In this document: piece after piece, positions 44,121 to 53,392 of the stretch | Layout: each line of letters starts with the position of its first letter | Numbering within the stretch: position 1 is the stretch's first letter | DNA from: Crocinitomix catalasitica ATCC 23190 | GTDB lineage: Bacteria > Bacteroidota > Bacteroidia > Flavobacteriales_D > Crocinitomicaceae | Assembly (NCBI RefSeq): GCF_000621625.1 | Contig: NZ_JHXV01000024.1 | Location: 1-64,000, forward strand | Length of the DNA: 64,000 nucleotides | Direction of reading: 5' to 3' | Made by a program: the position numbers and the translations under genes | The notes under the pieces: generated by a model | What the model was told of the DNA's origin: nothing | Databases searched by the model: none | Seen by the model: the letters and a program-made list of their open reading frames with translations, nothing else

Positions 44121-45098
44121 ATGCAGAGAATATTGGTAACTGGTGGAGCAGGATTTATAGGGAGTAATCTTTGTGAGCACTTTTTAGAACTTGGTTATAA
44201 GGTAAGATGTGTAGATAATTTTCTAACTGGAAGAAAATCTAATATTGAAGGTCTTTTAAGTCATGCGAATTTCGAATTTTTAGAAGGTGATATTCTGGAT
44301 GTTGATTTTATGTCAACTGTGCTTTTAGATGTAGATATTGTATCTCATCAAGCAGCGTTAGGCTCAGTGCCACGATCTATTGCTAATCCTGTTAGAACGA
44401 ATGAAATTAATGCACATGGATTTTTAAACGTCTTAACTTTGGCCAAAGATGCCGGTGTTAAACGTTTTGTTTACGCTTCAAGTTCCTCAGTGTATGGCGA
44501 TTCTCAAAAGAGTCCTAAAATCGAAGAAGAACTGGGGAAACCATTGTCTCCATATGCTGTTTCTAAATTAACGAATGAGCTTTATGGTAGAGTATTTAAT
44601 CAACTCTACGGAATGGAAACAATTGGACTAAGGTATTTTAATGTATTTGGAAAGAATCAAGATCCAAACGGTGTTTATGCCGCAGCAATTCCAAAATTTA
44701 TTCAATTATTCTTAGACGGTGAAGCTCCGACTATTTTTGGTGATGGATCCCAAACAAGAGATTTTACTTATATAAAAAATGTTATCCATGCTAATCAGTG
44801 TGCGGTTGAATCAATAAATCAAGAGGCATTTGGAGAAGCGTTTAATGTCGCATGTGGCGATTCTTTCGACTTAAATGAGGTCGTTAATATTTTAAAGTCA
44901 AACCTAATTAGTATTGATAAGCGAATTGAGGAAATACAACCAATTTACGTCGACGTACGTAAAGGAGATATCAAAGACTCGTTAGCTAATATTTCTAAGA
45001 TTAAAAATCTATTGAATTATAAAGTTCAGCTTAACTTTGCAGAGGGAATGAAGGAATATATTAAAGTTATGTCAGTAAAAAATATCGACCAGAATTAA
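44121..45098 (+). CDS. wbpP: WbpP-type UDP-HexNAc C4-epimerase
   Basis: A 325-residue SDR epimerase: GGAGFIGS (8-15), QAALGSVPRSIANP (77-90, the WbpP-typical stretch), SSSSVYG (120-126), YAVSK (Y145, K149) and GLRYFNVFGKNQDPNG. WbpP interconverts UDP-GlcNAc and UDP-GalNAc (and the uronates). It opens the rightward polysaccharide cluster 34 bases after rny. Its product could feed the WbpO/TviB-like dehydrogenase at 28127 or be used directly. Confidence 0.85.
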   Translation: MQRILVTGGAGFIGSNLCEHFLELGYKVRCVDNFLTGRKSNIEGLLSHANFEFLEGDILDVDFMSTVLLDVDIVSHQAALGSVPRSIANPVRTNEINAHGFLNVLTLAKDAGVKRFVYASSSSVYGDSQKSPKIEEELGKPLSPYAVSKLTNELYGRVFNQLYGMETIGLRYFNVFGKNQDPNGVYAAAIPKFIQLFLDGEAPTIFGDGSQTRDFTYIKNVIHANQCAVESINQEAFGEAFNVACGDSFDLNEVVNILKSNLISIDKRIEEIQPIYVDVRKGDIKDSLANISKIKNLLNYKVQLNFAEGMKEYIKVMSVKNIDQN

Positions 45099-45193
45099 TT
45101 TTTTAATCCTGGATTTTCTTTTGATAGAATTTATTGTTAGTAATGTATTTAATTTTTACTCCCATTTTATTTAAATTGAATAAAAAAGATTAA

Positions 45194-46606
45194 ATGTTTC
45201 AATGGATTAAGAACATTAGTTTATCTAATTATATAATTGAGATATTATTCACTTCTCTAATTATATCTGTACCCTTTGGTTCACATATTTTTGCGGTATC
45301 TATTGGTTTTATGACGATTTATCCATTTCTTATTTTGGTTGGAATTTTAACCATTTTGGGATTTTTTCATATTCGATTGATTTCAAGTAAAATCGAAATC
45401 TTCTTTCTATTATTCCTCCTCTTTTGGCTGCTTTACGCCATAGGTTTAAGTTTTATATCAGGTTTTAACGAAGATGCCATAATCGATATTCGAAGCTTGC
45501 TTATGATGTGTTTGACTTCCTGGGTGATTATTTGGACAAAGTCTAAGCTAGGAAATATTAGGTGGCAATCGGTACTTGGCTTTAGTTTGAAAATAGTCTT
45601 CTTTTTATTGCTCTTTTTCTCCCTTTTTGAATTTGTTTCGGGTATCCATTTCGAAGGAAGTTTCACCAATCAAATGCTCTTAGATTCATCAGGTTCTATT
45701 AATTATGCACCTATATTTTTATATGATAACGCAAATAATGTTGTAGCGCACATGCTTATCTGTTCTGCACTTATATTATTATTAGAAAAGAACTTAAAAT
45801 CGAAACCTATTTTTATTGCATTTCTGCTAATCGTAGACCTATTTATCGCTGTCATCACGTCCGCTAGAATTGGAACTTTTATTTCTGTAACAAGTATCAT
45901 TTTGACGATTTTAAATTATGCTCCTTCTATTTACTCCTGGGCTAAAGCTGAATTGAATAGGTCAAAAGTGATCTATATTGTTATTACGATTGTGGTAATG
46001 TTATTGGTGTTTTTTAAAACAGACAAATATTACGGACCTTATTGGGTTAATCAAACAGAAGTAGTTCAAAGTGAAGCGGTTAATGTAGAATCACCAACAG
46101 GGACAGAAATTGTTGAAGTTAAAACGGCGCCTAATAAACCGCTCACTAAGACGGAAGCAGAGAACATGAATAACGATTCATTACGGCTTAATTATAATTC
46201 ATTTAAGATTCGTTATGGTTTGCTTCAAAATGGAATTGCTTTTTTTAGAGAATCGAATTATCTAGGAATAGGACCTGGTCAATTCAGAGTTAAACATAAG
46301 AATGGAGAGATTGACTATTATACCAAAACAAATATTTCTCCCCATGCATACATTATTGAAGTTTTAGCTCAGTTTGGGGCATTAATTACGGCACTGCTAC
46401 TGTTTTTAATGTGTTTACTCATTTACAGTAATTGGAAAATGAATAAAGATGATAAATTTAAATTTGGAATTTTTATCATCAGTTTATTACTTTTTGTCGC
46501 CGCCTCTTTTTTGCCTAGTGGCTTTTTAATTCTAGAATTTAATTGGATTTTTGTAGCAACATTGGTTGGAGTGTCTTCGAATAATAAAAAGAGAAATGGA
46601 GCGTAA
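45194..46606 (+). CDS. O-antigen polymerase/ligase-like membrane protein (Wzy/WaaL)
   Basis: A 470-residue protein with about ten to twelve membrane segments and one large non-membrane loop (about 275-350, acidic and Thr/Glu rich). The Wzy_C motif NYLGIGPGQFRV and the SPHAYIIEVLAQFG stretch (about 355-395) are as seen in O-antigen ligases and Wzy polymerases. A second such gene lies at 50976. Which is the polymerase and which is the ligase cannot be told from sequence. It is 95 bases after wbpP and overlaps the flippase gene by eleven bases. Confidence 0.82.
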   Translation: MFQWIKNISLSNYIIEILFTSLIISVPFGSHIFAVSIGFMTIYPFLILVGILTILGFFHIRLISSKIEIFFLLFLLFWLLYAIGLSFISGFNEDAIIDIRSLLMMCLTSWVIIWTKSKLGNIRWQSVLGFSLKIVFFLLLFFSLFEFVSGIHFEGSFTNQMLLDSSGSINYAPIFLYDNANNVVAHMLICSALILLLEKNLKSKPIFIAFLLIVDLFIAVITSARIGTFISVTSIILTILNYAPSIYSWAKAELNRSKVIYIVITIVVMLLVFFKTDKYYGPYWVNQTEVVQSEAVNVESPTGTEIVEVKTAPNKPLTKTEAENMNNDSLRLNYNSFKIRYGLLQNGIAFFRESNYLGIGPGQFRVKHKNGEIDYYTKTNISPHAYIIEVLAQFGALITALLLFLMCLLIYSNWKMNKDDKFKFGIFIISLLLFVAASFLPSGFLILEFNWIFVATLVGVSSNNKKRNGA

Positions 46607-47840
46607 TTCATACTTAAAAAATTTCTTGGTATTGTTTTCCGGGAATGTAGTCGCTCAGATAATTCCTTTTTTATTTGCCCCCTTATTATCACGTATTTTT
46701 TCAAGTGAAGAGTTTGCTATTCAAGCGAACTTTATGGCGATAGTTGGAATCATTGCCATCGTTGCTGGAGGTCGATATGAATTAGCTGTAGTGCTACCAA
46801 AAACAAAAAATAAGGCGGTTAATTTAATTGGACTAGCGCTTTTTTTAACGACGCTTATTTCAATTCTAACTTTAGGATTGGTCTTAATTAAAGATCAAAT
46901 TGCAAACTTTTACGAAGATGAAGCTATCTCAGATTATGTTATTTATATCGGGATAGCTGTATTTGTTAGCAGCGGAATATCGATTCTTACCAACTGGTTG
47001 ATTAGGGAAAAAAAATATAATTTTATTTCAGGTATTAAAGTCTTACAATCACTTGCAATTAATTTGATTACCATCTTTATGGGGTATCTGAATTTTGGAG
47101 TAGATGGATTGATTTATGGGTGGATAATTGGATTAATTCTTTCATTTTTAATGGCATTTTATTCATTTAATAGATCTTTCAGTTTTAAAGGGATATCAAA
47201 ACAAGGAATGCAAGAAGTTGGTAAAGAATATAAAGACTTTCCACTGATTAATTCAGCACATGCATTTAGTGATTTGTTTTTTAGTCAGTTTGTGCTTTTT
47301 GCCATTATAACACGTGAATACGGACTTGTCTATTTAGGCCTTTTCTTTATGATGAATAAATATTTAAAAGCCCCTATTAGAGTAATTGGCAGTGCTGTTG
47401 GACAAATTTTTTATAAAGAAGCAAATGATCAGAAAAATGAAGATGAAGATGTCATGACCATTTTTCTTAAATCGGTTAAACTGGTTAGCTATTTTGCTGT
47501 ACCTATTTGTATTGTTATATTTTTGTTTGGACCTTCTTTGTTTGCTTGGTATTTAGGTGATGATTGGAGAATGTCTGGAGAATATGCTAGGATAATGGCG
47601 ATACCGATTTTATTTAACTTTTTAGTCTCTCCAGTTTCGTCAATAACACTTATTTATAGACAACAGAAAAAAGCTTTTGTTATTAGTGTTGTGGGTTATT
47701 TGTTATCTGCCTTAGCATTCGAGCTAGGCGTATATTTGGGGTATAGTTTTCAATCATCCCTCATGCTTTTTGCAGCAGTAATGTCAATTTATTATCTTTA
47801 TTTACTCTTTTGGTATATCTCGTTAATTAAAAAGAAATGA
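46596..47840 (+). CDS. Wzx-type polysaccharide flippase
   Basis: A 414-residue membrane protein of the MATE-like/MOP superfamily, counted from the ATG at 46596; a TTG 30 bases earlier is in frame but lies deep in the previous gene. About twelve to fourteen helices follow the family entry motif FLVLFSGNVVAQIIPFLFAP. It would flip undecaprenyl-linked glycan units to the periplasmic side. It overlaps the Wzy/WaaL gene by eleven bases and the next glycosyltransferase by four. Confidence 0.85.
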   Translation: MERNSYLKNFLVLFSGNVVAQIIPFLFAPLLSRIFSSEEFAIQANFMAIVGIIAIVAGGRYELAVVLPKTKNKAVNLIGLALFLTTLISILTLGLVLIKDQIANFYEDEAISDYVIYIGIAVFVSSGISILTNWLIREKKYNFISGIKVLQSLAINLITIFMGYLNFGVDGLIYGWIIGLILSFLMAFYSFNRSFSFKGISKQGMQEVGKEYKDFPLINSAHAFSDLFFSQFVLFAIITREYGLVYLGLFFMMNKYLKAPIRVIGSAVGQIFYKEANDQKNEDEDVMTIFLKSVKLVSYFAVPICIVIFLFGPSLFAWYLGDDWRMSGEYARIMAIPILFNFLVSPVSSITLIYRQQKKAFVISVVGYLLSALAFELGVYLGYSFQSSLMLFAAVMSIYYLYLLFWYISLIKKK

Positions 47841-48748
47841 AAGTTTTAATCACAGGTCTTCCATATTTTGCATCAAGATTCGCGTTGGAATTGAGTGAAT
47901 TTGACAAACAGAATAAATATTTGTTTTTCAACACCTACAATTCTAAAATAGATCAATTGAAATTTGCGTTGAATATACTGAATGCTGACCTCGTTATTTC
48001 TTTTAACGGTGTTACAAGCACAAGTAAATCACTTGATCTTGCTTGTCTATTAAATAAACGTATCCTTATGCAATGGCATGGTACAGACGTTTTAAGCGTA
48101 AACGAAAATAAATCGAGAAGTATTTTCACTGATAAGTACTTAAAAGCCTCTACGCATTTTACTGATGCAAAATGGCTACAAGAAGAATTGAATGAATTAA
48201 ACATTTCATCTGAAATTTTACCTTTTAAAAGTATTGATATTAATTCGAAGGTGAAGAGTTTTGAGAAACCTGCTGTCTTAACTTATGTTGCTCAAAACAA
48301 AGAGGTTTTTTATGGCATTAATCATTTGATAAAATTAGCGTCATGTTTCCCCGAGATTCCTTTTCATATCGTTGGCACAAATGGCGAAGGATTGGAAACA
48401 CCAGAGAATATGATTTTTTACGGTTGGGTTGACAATGTGTTTGTAAAAAAACTGTCAGTTCAATGCCCGTTTTTTATTCGACTTACAGATCATGACGGTT
48501 ATGCGTTGTCGGTTCTTGAAGCAATAAGTAATGGCAATTATGTCATGTGGAATCAGCCGCATCCTCAATGTTATTATGTTGATGATTTAGACAGAATAGC
48601 AGATGATTTTAAAACTATGTTGCATGATTTTCATCAGAATAAAGGTGCTGTTAATTTGGCCAACATTGATTGGGCTAGAGAAAATCTAGATAAAAGAATT
48701 ATCTTGCAAACCTATATTGATAAATTAAAAAGTATTGCCAAAAAATAA
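47837..48748 (+). CDS. Glycosyltransferase (GT4-like, short)
   Basis: A 303-residue cytosolic GT-B-type enzyme. It has the acceptor/donor hints QWHGTDVL (about 77-84) and, near the C-terminus, DHDGYALSVLEAISNGNYV (about 217-235), equivalent to the E-x7-E donor region of GT4. The N-terminal Rossmann half is shorter than usual. Donor and acceptor are unknown. It starts within the flippase gene's stop (ATGA) and overlaps the next gene by 14 bases. Confidence 0.75.
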   Translation: MKVLITGLPYFASRFALELSEFDKQNKYLFFNTYNSKIDQLKFALNILNADLVISFNGVTSTSKSLDLACLLNKRILMQWHGTDVLSVNENKSRSIFTDKYLKASTHFTDAKWLQEELNELNISSEILPFKSIDINSKVKSFEKPAVLTYVAQNKEVFYGINHLIKLASCFPEIPFHIVGTNGEGLETPENMIFYGWVDNVFVKKLSVQCPFFIRLTDHDGYALSVLEAISNGNYVMWNQPHPQCYYVDDLDRIADDFKTMLHDFHQNKGAVNLANIDWARENLDKRIILQTYIDKLKSIAKK

Positions 48749-49967
48749 AAAGAATATCGTCCTCGTAACAACCTGGTATAAACCGTTGCAAAGCATTGCC
48801 GTTAATAGGATGGTTGCGTTCGCTAAATACCTTGATAAGGATAAATATGCCGTTAAAGTTGTTTGTCTGGGAGATAAAAAAGGTCCAAAGAAAGAAGTCG
48901 AGGATGGGGTTGAGATTTATCGATGCTCGAATGAGACGATTTTTAAATTGCCGTCTTTTAAATCGAGTGATTCTAAATTAAAGCACAAGTTCAAAGTTGC
49001 CCAAAAACTAATCATTAAAAAGTTAGTTAAGGACGAGTATTCAAGCTGGATTAAAACGGCTGGAAAAAAGCTGATTGAACTACAGCAAACAGAAAAAATT
49101 GATTTGATCATTAGTTCTTTTGCACCTGCAGCTCCCCATGTTGTGGTGTCTAATTTTTTGGATAGTAATCCTGGCGTAAATTGGATCGCTGATATGCGGG
49201 ATGAAATGAGTCAAAATCCAGAATTAAGTCAAGATTCTAAAGCTTATTTTGAAGCCATAGAAAGTCAAATAAATCAAAAGGCAAACGCAATAACAACAGT
49301 TAGTTATCCAATTGTAGATTATTTCAAAGAAATTCTACCTAAAGTTCAGCATTTTGAAGAGATAAGAAATGGCTATGATCATGACTTAAGCTTAGATTTA
49401 AATCATTTTAATTCAAGGTTTACGATTGTTTATGCCGGCAACTTTTATGGAACAAGGAAACCGAATACGTTTTTTGAAGCTTTATCTGAATTGAAGGATG
49501 AATTACCTAAAGATTTATTGATCCGTTTTGTTGGTTCGCCTCGAAATTTTAAAGTGCCTAAGGTATTTGAAGATAATGTCGAATTTATTGAAAAGGTCTC
49601 TCAAAGTGAAAGCCTCGATTACATGGCTAAGGCAGATGTAAATTTACTAATTCAACCATTTTTTGGAAGGAAAGGGGTGTATACAGGTAAATTATTCGAT
49701 TATGCATCTGTAGAAAAACCAATTTTAGCAGTTGTTGATAAAGACGATGTGGCTGCTGAGTTAATCAAGGAATTAAACATCGGGTTTGTTGCAGATTTCG
49801 AAGATATAACTGGAATTAAGAAGGCAATCCATGATTGTTTTGAATTATGGAAAACGAAATCGCATCTGAAATATCATAAAGAAGAGATTTTTAAATTACA
49901 TAGAAAATTCCAAGTGCATAAATTGTCAAATTTGATTGATAAAATATTGAATGAAAAAATACAATAA
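48735..49967 (+). CDS. GT4 glycosyltransferase with TTG start
   Basis: A 410-residue GT4 enzyme: NIVLVTTWYKPLQSIAVNRM (about 7-26), WIADMRDEMSQNP (about 151-163), YAGNFYGTRKPN (about 231-242) and GVYTGKLFDYASVEKPIL (about 311-328). The start is TTG at 48735: an in-frame stop lies three codons before it, and the next ATG (residue 24) would delete the conserved first strand. It overlaps the previous gene by 14 bases and the next by 17. The sugar is unknown; the wording resembles WbuB-type amino-sugar transferases. Confidence 0.82.
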   Translation: MPKNKKNIVLVTTWYKPLQSIAVNRMVAFAKYLDKDKYAVKVVCLGDKKGPKKEVEDGVEIYRCSNETIFKLPSFKSSDSKLKHKFKVAQKLIIKKLVKDEYSSWIKTAGKKLIELQQTEKIDLIISSFAPAAPHVVVSNFLDSNPGVNWIADMRDEMSQNPELSQDSKAYFEAIESQINQKANAITTVSYPIVDYFKEILPKVQHFEEIRNGYDHDLSLDLNHFNSRFTIVYAGNFYGTRKPNTFFEALSELKDELPKDLLIRFVGSPRNFKVPKVFEDNVEFIEKVSQSESLDYMAKADVNLLIQPFFGRKGVYTGKLFDYASVEKPILAVVDKDDVAAELIKELNIGFVADFEDITGIKKAIHDCFELWKTKSHLKYHKEEIFKLHRKFQVHKLSNLIDKILNEKIQ

Positions 49968-50979
49968 GATAATTGTGATCGGACCTAATTCGGTTCACGT
50001 CGAAAACTTCATCTTTTTGATTAAAGATCTATTTGATTCTATTGTAGTGGTGAGTGAAGAGGTAACTGAATTCACATATGTCAATTCTTCTCATGTCATA
50101 AGCTATAGAGCAAAAAATCCGCTTACTTGGTTAAAAGAAAATAAAAAACTAGAAAAGATAATAGTTTCAGAAAAGCCTGATTTTGTTCATGTGCAGTCAA
50201 TTAATCGACAAGCTTTCTTCGCAAGCATCATTACAAAACGACTTAAAATTCCGCTGATTGCAACAGCATGGGGAAGTGACGTTTTGGTTGTGCCAAAAAG
50301 GAATATTGTTTTTAAAAAAATGGTGCAACGCGTTTTAGATCGATCAGCATATATTTCTGCTGATTCATACGAGATGATTGATGCCATTCATCATTTGTCT
50401 AAAAACAAAAATGTTAAATACATCTTGTTGGGAATTAATACAATTGAAATAAAGCCGAAAGAGCAGATTATTTATTCTAATAGGTTACATAAGCCTTTAT
50501 ATAATATTGATAAAATTATAAACGCTTTTCATCAGTTTTCATCTTCAAATCCGGATTGGAAGTTAGTTATTGGAGCCGTTGGACCGGAAACTGAAAATTT
50601 AAAAACACAAGTGGATCAACTAAATACGAACAAGATTGAGTTTATAGGTTGGTTAACACAAGAAGAGAATATAAAACAGTATCAAAAGGCGAAAATTTAT
50701 ATAACAATACCTTCAAGTGATGGAACTGCTGTTAGTCTTTTAGAAGCGATGTCCGCTGGTTGTATTCCAATTGTGAGCGACTTGACGGTTTCACACGAAT
50801 GGATTGTTGACGGTGAGAACGGTGTCATTCTTAAACCCTCAGAAGAAAATTTTTTTAAAAGAGCCTTATCATTGGATTTAGAGAAAGTACAACAAAAAAA
50901 TAAAGAAATTATCTCTAAAAGTGGAACGAAACAAATTGCTACTGACAGCTTTCAATTCGTTTATAAATCTGTTAAATGA
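49951..50979 (+). CDS. GT4 glycosyltransferase
   Basis: A 342-residue GT-B enzyme. It shows IATAWGSDVLV (about 103-113, acceptor loop), FIGWLTQEENIKQYQKAKIY (about 230-249) and the donor motif SSDGTAVSLLEAMSAGCIPI (about 254-273), whose E-x7-E region binds the nucleotide sugar in GT4. It starts 17 bases inside the previous gene and overlaps the next by four. Linkage is unknown. Confidence 0.84.
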   Translation: MKKYNKIIVIGPNSVHVENFIFLIKDLFDSIVVVSEEVTEFTYVNSSHVISYRAKNPLTWLKENKKLEKIIVSEKPDFVHVQSINRQAFFASIITKRLKIPLIATAWGSDVLVVPKRNIVFKKMVQRVLDRSAYISADSYEMIDAIHHLSKNKNVKYILLGINTIEIKPKEQIIYSNRLHKPLYNIDKIINAFHQFSSSNPDWKLVIGAVGPETENLKTQVDQLNTNKIEFIGWLTQEENIKQYQKAKIYITIPSSDGTAVSLLEAMSAGCIPIVSDLTVSHEWIVDGENGVILKPSEENFFKRALSLDLEKVQQKNKEIISKSGTKQIATDSFQFVYKSVK

Positions 50980-52223
50980 TTGCTTTAATTCGAAATAGAG
51001 ATTATTATGGATTAAGCTTGAGCTTACTTATAATTATCAGTACCATCGCTCAAAAGTATACGGCATTAGCAATCGCACTTTTTGTCATTGTATTTATTAT
51101 CGATTTAATCGTTTCAAAAAAATATAGTTTTGCTGGAACATGGCCACATTTTTTATTCATGGGTTTGTTTTTGTTTTATGCAGCAGGTTTGTTATGGTCT
51201 GAACATGTGGATATCGGAATAAAACTCCTAGAATACAAAATGTCTTTCTTTATCTTTCCATTGTTATTTTTAATGCGGAAAAAAGGAATTGATTTTTGGC
51301 AAATTATCCCTTCGTTTATAATAGCCAACTTCTTTTTAACCGTTGCATTAAGCGTTTATTCATTGGTAAATAAAGTATCTGTGGATGTCGCTTCAATGGA
51401 ATTATTCAATATTCATCCTACTTATTCGAGTACATATATTTTAATCGCCGGCTTTATTCTTATTATAGGCTATCGACAAAAAGGATTATCAATTTCAAAA
51501 ACGAGTTTATTTATTGTAATAGGATATTGGCTAATTATTGTCATTTTATTGATTTCATTTGCGAACATTTTATTTTTAATGTGTGCAGTTTTTGTCGTGA
51601 TAGCAGTCTTGCTATTTCAGAAAAAAGGACCATTGATTGGATGGAGTTTTCTGATTCTTTCACCGTTTTGTGGATATTTAATATTGAATAATACACCGTT
51701 TTTGGATTATGATGTTCGCACAGCGAAAGATACGATTAGCGAATTCTATAATGAACCTCAAGATTTTTTATGTGATAACCTCCATACGGATGCAGGAACT
51801 AAGCTTAGGCCAATTCTATGGATTTTGAGTGTTGAAATAATACAAAGGTATCCATTTGGTGTGGGATTAGGTGATATTGATTATCATATCGAAGATAGAG
51901 CTTCTTTTTATGGCGTAACTCATTTAGAAGATCATGCACTTAATCCTCATAATCAGTTCTTACAAATTGCAATTGATATTGGACTACCTGGCATGTATTA
52001 CCTGATAATTCTGCTCTTATTGATAGCTGGTATTGCTATTCGTCGGAAGGATTATATTCTCCTTTTCGTTGTTTCGAATTTGATCTTTAATTCATTGTTC
52101 GAATCTATGCTTCAGCGGCAATCGGGGATTGTTTTTTATACTTTAATTATTTGTATTTGTTTAACTTACAGTGCAACGAGTAAATTTAATAGTAAGAAAA
52201 AATTGATTGATGGAGAAGAATAA
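50976..52223 (+). CDS. Second O-antigen polymerase/ligase-like membrane protein
   Basis: A 415-residue multi-spanning protein (about ten to eleven helices). A periplasmic loop (about 245-325) carries YPFGVGLGDIDYHI and the Wzy_C-type HALNPHNQFLQIAIDIG (about 318-334) with the ligase-type H-N. The 'NPHNQFLQIA' wording is close to O-antigen ligases (WaaL), making this the likelier ligase of the two candidates. It overlaps both neighbours, by four and fourteen bases. Confidence 0.83.
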   Translation: MIALIRNRDYYGLSLSLLIIISTIAQKYTALAIALFVIVFIIDLIVSKKYSFAGTWPHFLFMGLFLFYAAGLLWSEHVDIGIKLLEYKMSFFIFPLLFLMRKKGIDFWQIIPSFIIANFFLTVALSVYSLVNKVSVDVASMELFNIHPTYSSTYILIAGFILIIGYRQKGLSISKTSLFIVIGYWLIIVILLISFANILFLMCAVFVVIAVLLFQKKGPLIGWSFLILSPFCGYLILNNTPFLDYDVRTAKDTISEFYNEPQDFLCDNLHTDAGTKLRPILWILSVEIIQRYPFGVGLGDIDYHIEDRASFYGVTHLEDHALNPHNQFLQIAIDIGLPGMYYLIILLLLIAGIAIRRKDYILLFVVSNLIFNSLFESMLQRQSGIVFYTLIICICLTYSATSKFNSKKKLIDGEE

Positions 52224-53235
52224 ATCGATATCGATTATCATCCCTTGTCGTAATGAGCAAGATTATATAGCGATCTGCCTACAAGCATTAAGTTTGCAAG
52301 AGTACAATAAGGGATCTCTTGAGTTTCTAGTGATTGACGGCATGAGTGATGATAGTACGCGAGAGATTATTAAAGAATTACAAGTAAAAGATCCACGGAT
52401 TAAATTAATTGACAATCCGTTTAAAACAACGCCTCAAGCAATGAATATTGGCTTGAATGCTGCGGCGTACGATTTAATCATTCGAATTGATGCACATGCG
52501 AAGGCATTACCAGGTTTTATAGAAAAGAATACAGAGGCTGTTTTCGAATCTGAAGATATTATGTGTGCTGGCGGTCGTATAAAAAACGTTTACCAGAATA
52601 AAACTGCAGAAATAATAGGCTTTGCTATGTCTAGTCCATTTGGTGTCGGGAATGCGACTTTTAGAATAGGAGGGGAGAAAAAATTCGTTGATACTTTAGC
52701 TTTTGGCATTTATAAAAAGGACGTTTTTAATAAAATAGGCTTTTTCAATGAATCTTTAATTAGGAATCAAGATGATGAATTGAATTTCAGACTCACAAAA
52801 GCGGGATATAAGATTTTATATAATCCAGAAATTGAGTCAGAATATTTTGTTCGTGGTTCTGTCAAAAAATTAACCAAACAGTATTATCAGTATGGTTATT
52901 GGAAAGTCTATGTGAATAAATTGCATAAAACTGTCACATCGATTCGTCAAATGGTCCCGATTTTATTTTTATTAGGACTTATTTTTGGAGCCATATTCTC
53001 AGTATTAATGCCGTTTTTCTGGATGCTTTATGTAGCAGGAATATTATTTTATATTCTATTGGCACTTGTATTTGCATTCAAGGTTAGTCCAAACCTTTTA
53101 GTGGCCATGAAAGTGAGTTGTATCTTTCCAATTTTACATCTATCGTATGGATATGGATATTTAAAAGGTTTATTGAGATTCGTTATTTTAGGACAAGAAC
53201 CCTCAATAAAGAGTAAAGAATTGTCAAGAGGGTAG
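52210..53235 (+). CDS. GT2 glycosyltransferase (ExoA-like)
   Basis: A 341-residue GT-A enzyme counted from ATG 52210 (the in-frame TTG three bases earlier is ignored). It shows the GT2 entry ISIIIPCRNEQDYI (about 6-19), VIDGMSDDSTREII (about 41-54), the donor DXD-like IRIDAHA (about 90-96) and the acceptor region RNQDDELNFRLTKAGYKI. Two or three membrane helices near the C-terminus (about 240-300) place it at the membrane. It resembles succinoglycan ExoA-type enzymes. A 157-base gap follows before the next gene. Confidence 0.85.
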   Translation: MEKNKSISIIIPCRNEQDYIAICLQALSLQEYNKGSLEFLVIDGMSDDSTREIIKELQVKDPRIKLIDNPFKTTPQAMNIGLNAAAYDLIIRIDAHAKALPGFIEKNTEAVFESEDIMCAGGRIKNVYQNKTAEIIGFAMSSPFGVGNATFRIGGEKKFVDTLAFGIYKKDVFNKIGFFNESLIRNQDDELNFRLTKAGYKILYNPEIESEYFVRGSVKKLTKQYYQYGYWKVYVNKLHKTVTSIRQMVPILFLLGLIFGAIFSVLMPFFWMLYVAGILFYILLALVFAFKVSPNLLVAMKVSCIFPILHLSYGYGYLKGLLRFVILGQEPSIKSKELSRG

Positions 53236-53368
53236 AGACTGGACGTATTTTAAAATTTATTAAAATGTCGTTTAAAGAAATAGCAAACCTAGTTGTATGT
53301 CTTGATTAACTTTTTATTCTGGTGAGAAATAAATACCATGTTTTTCGGATCGACTAGATAATAACTTC

Positions 53369-53376
53369 TATTTTTG
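53369..53376 (+). promoter_or_regulatory. -7 element before the DegT gene
   Basis: TATTTTTG is an exact TAnnTTTG box 16 bases before the ATG at 53393. No clear TTTG is seen at -33, but the 157-base gap upstream suggests a new transcript starts here. Confidence 0.4.
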
Positions 53377-53392
53377 CTAAAAACAATCGAAT

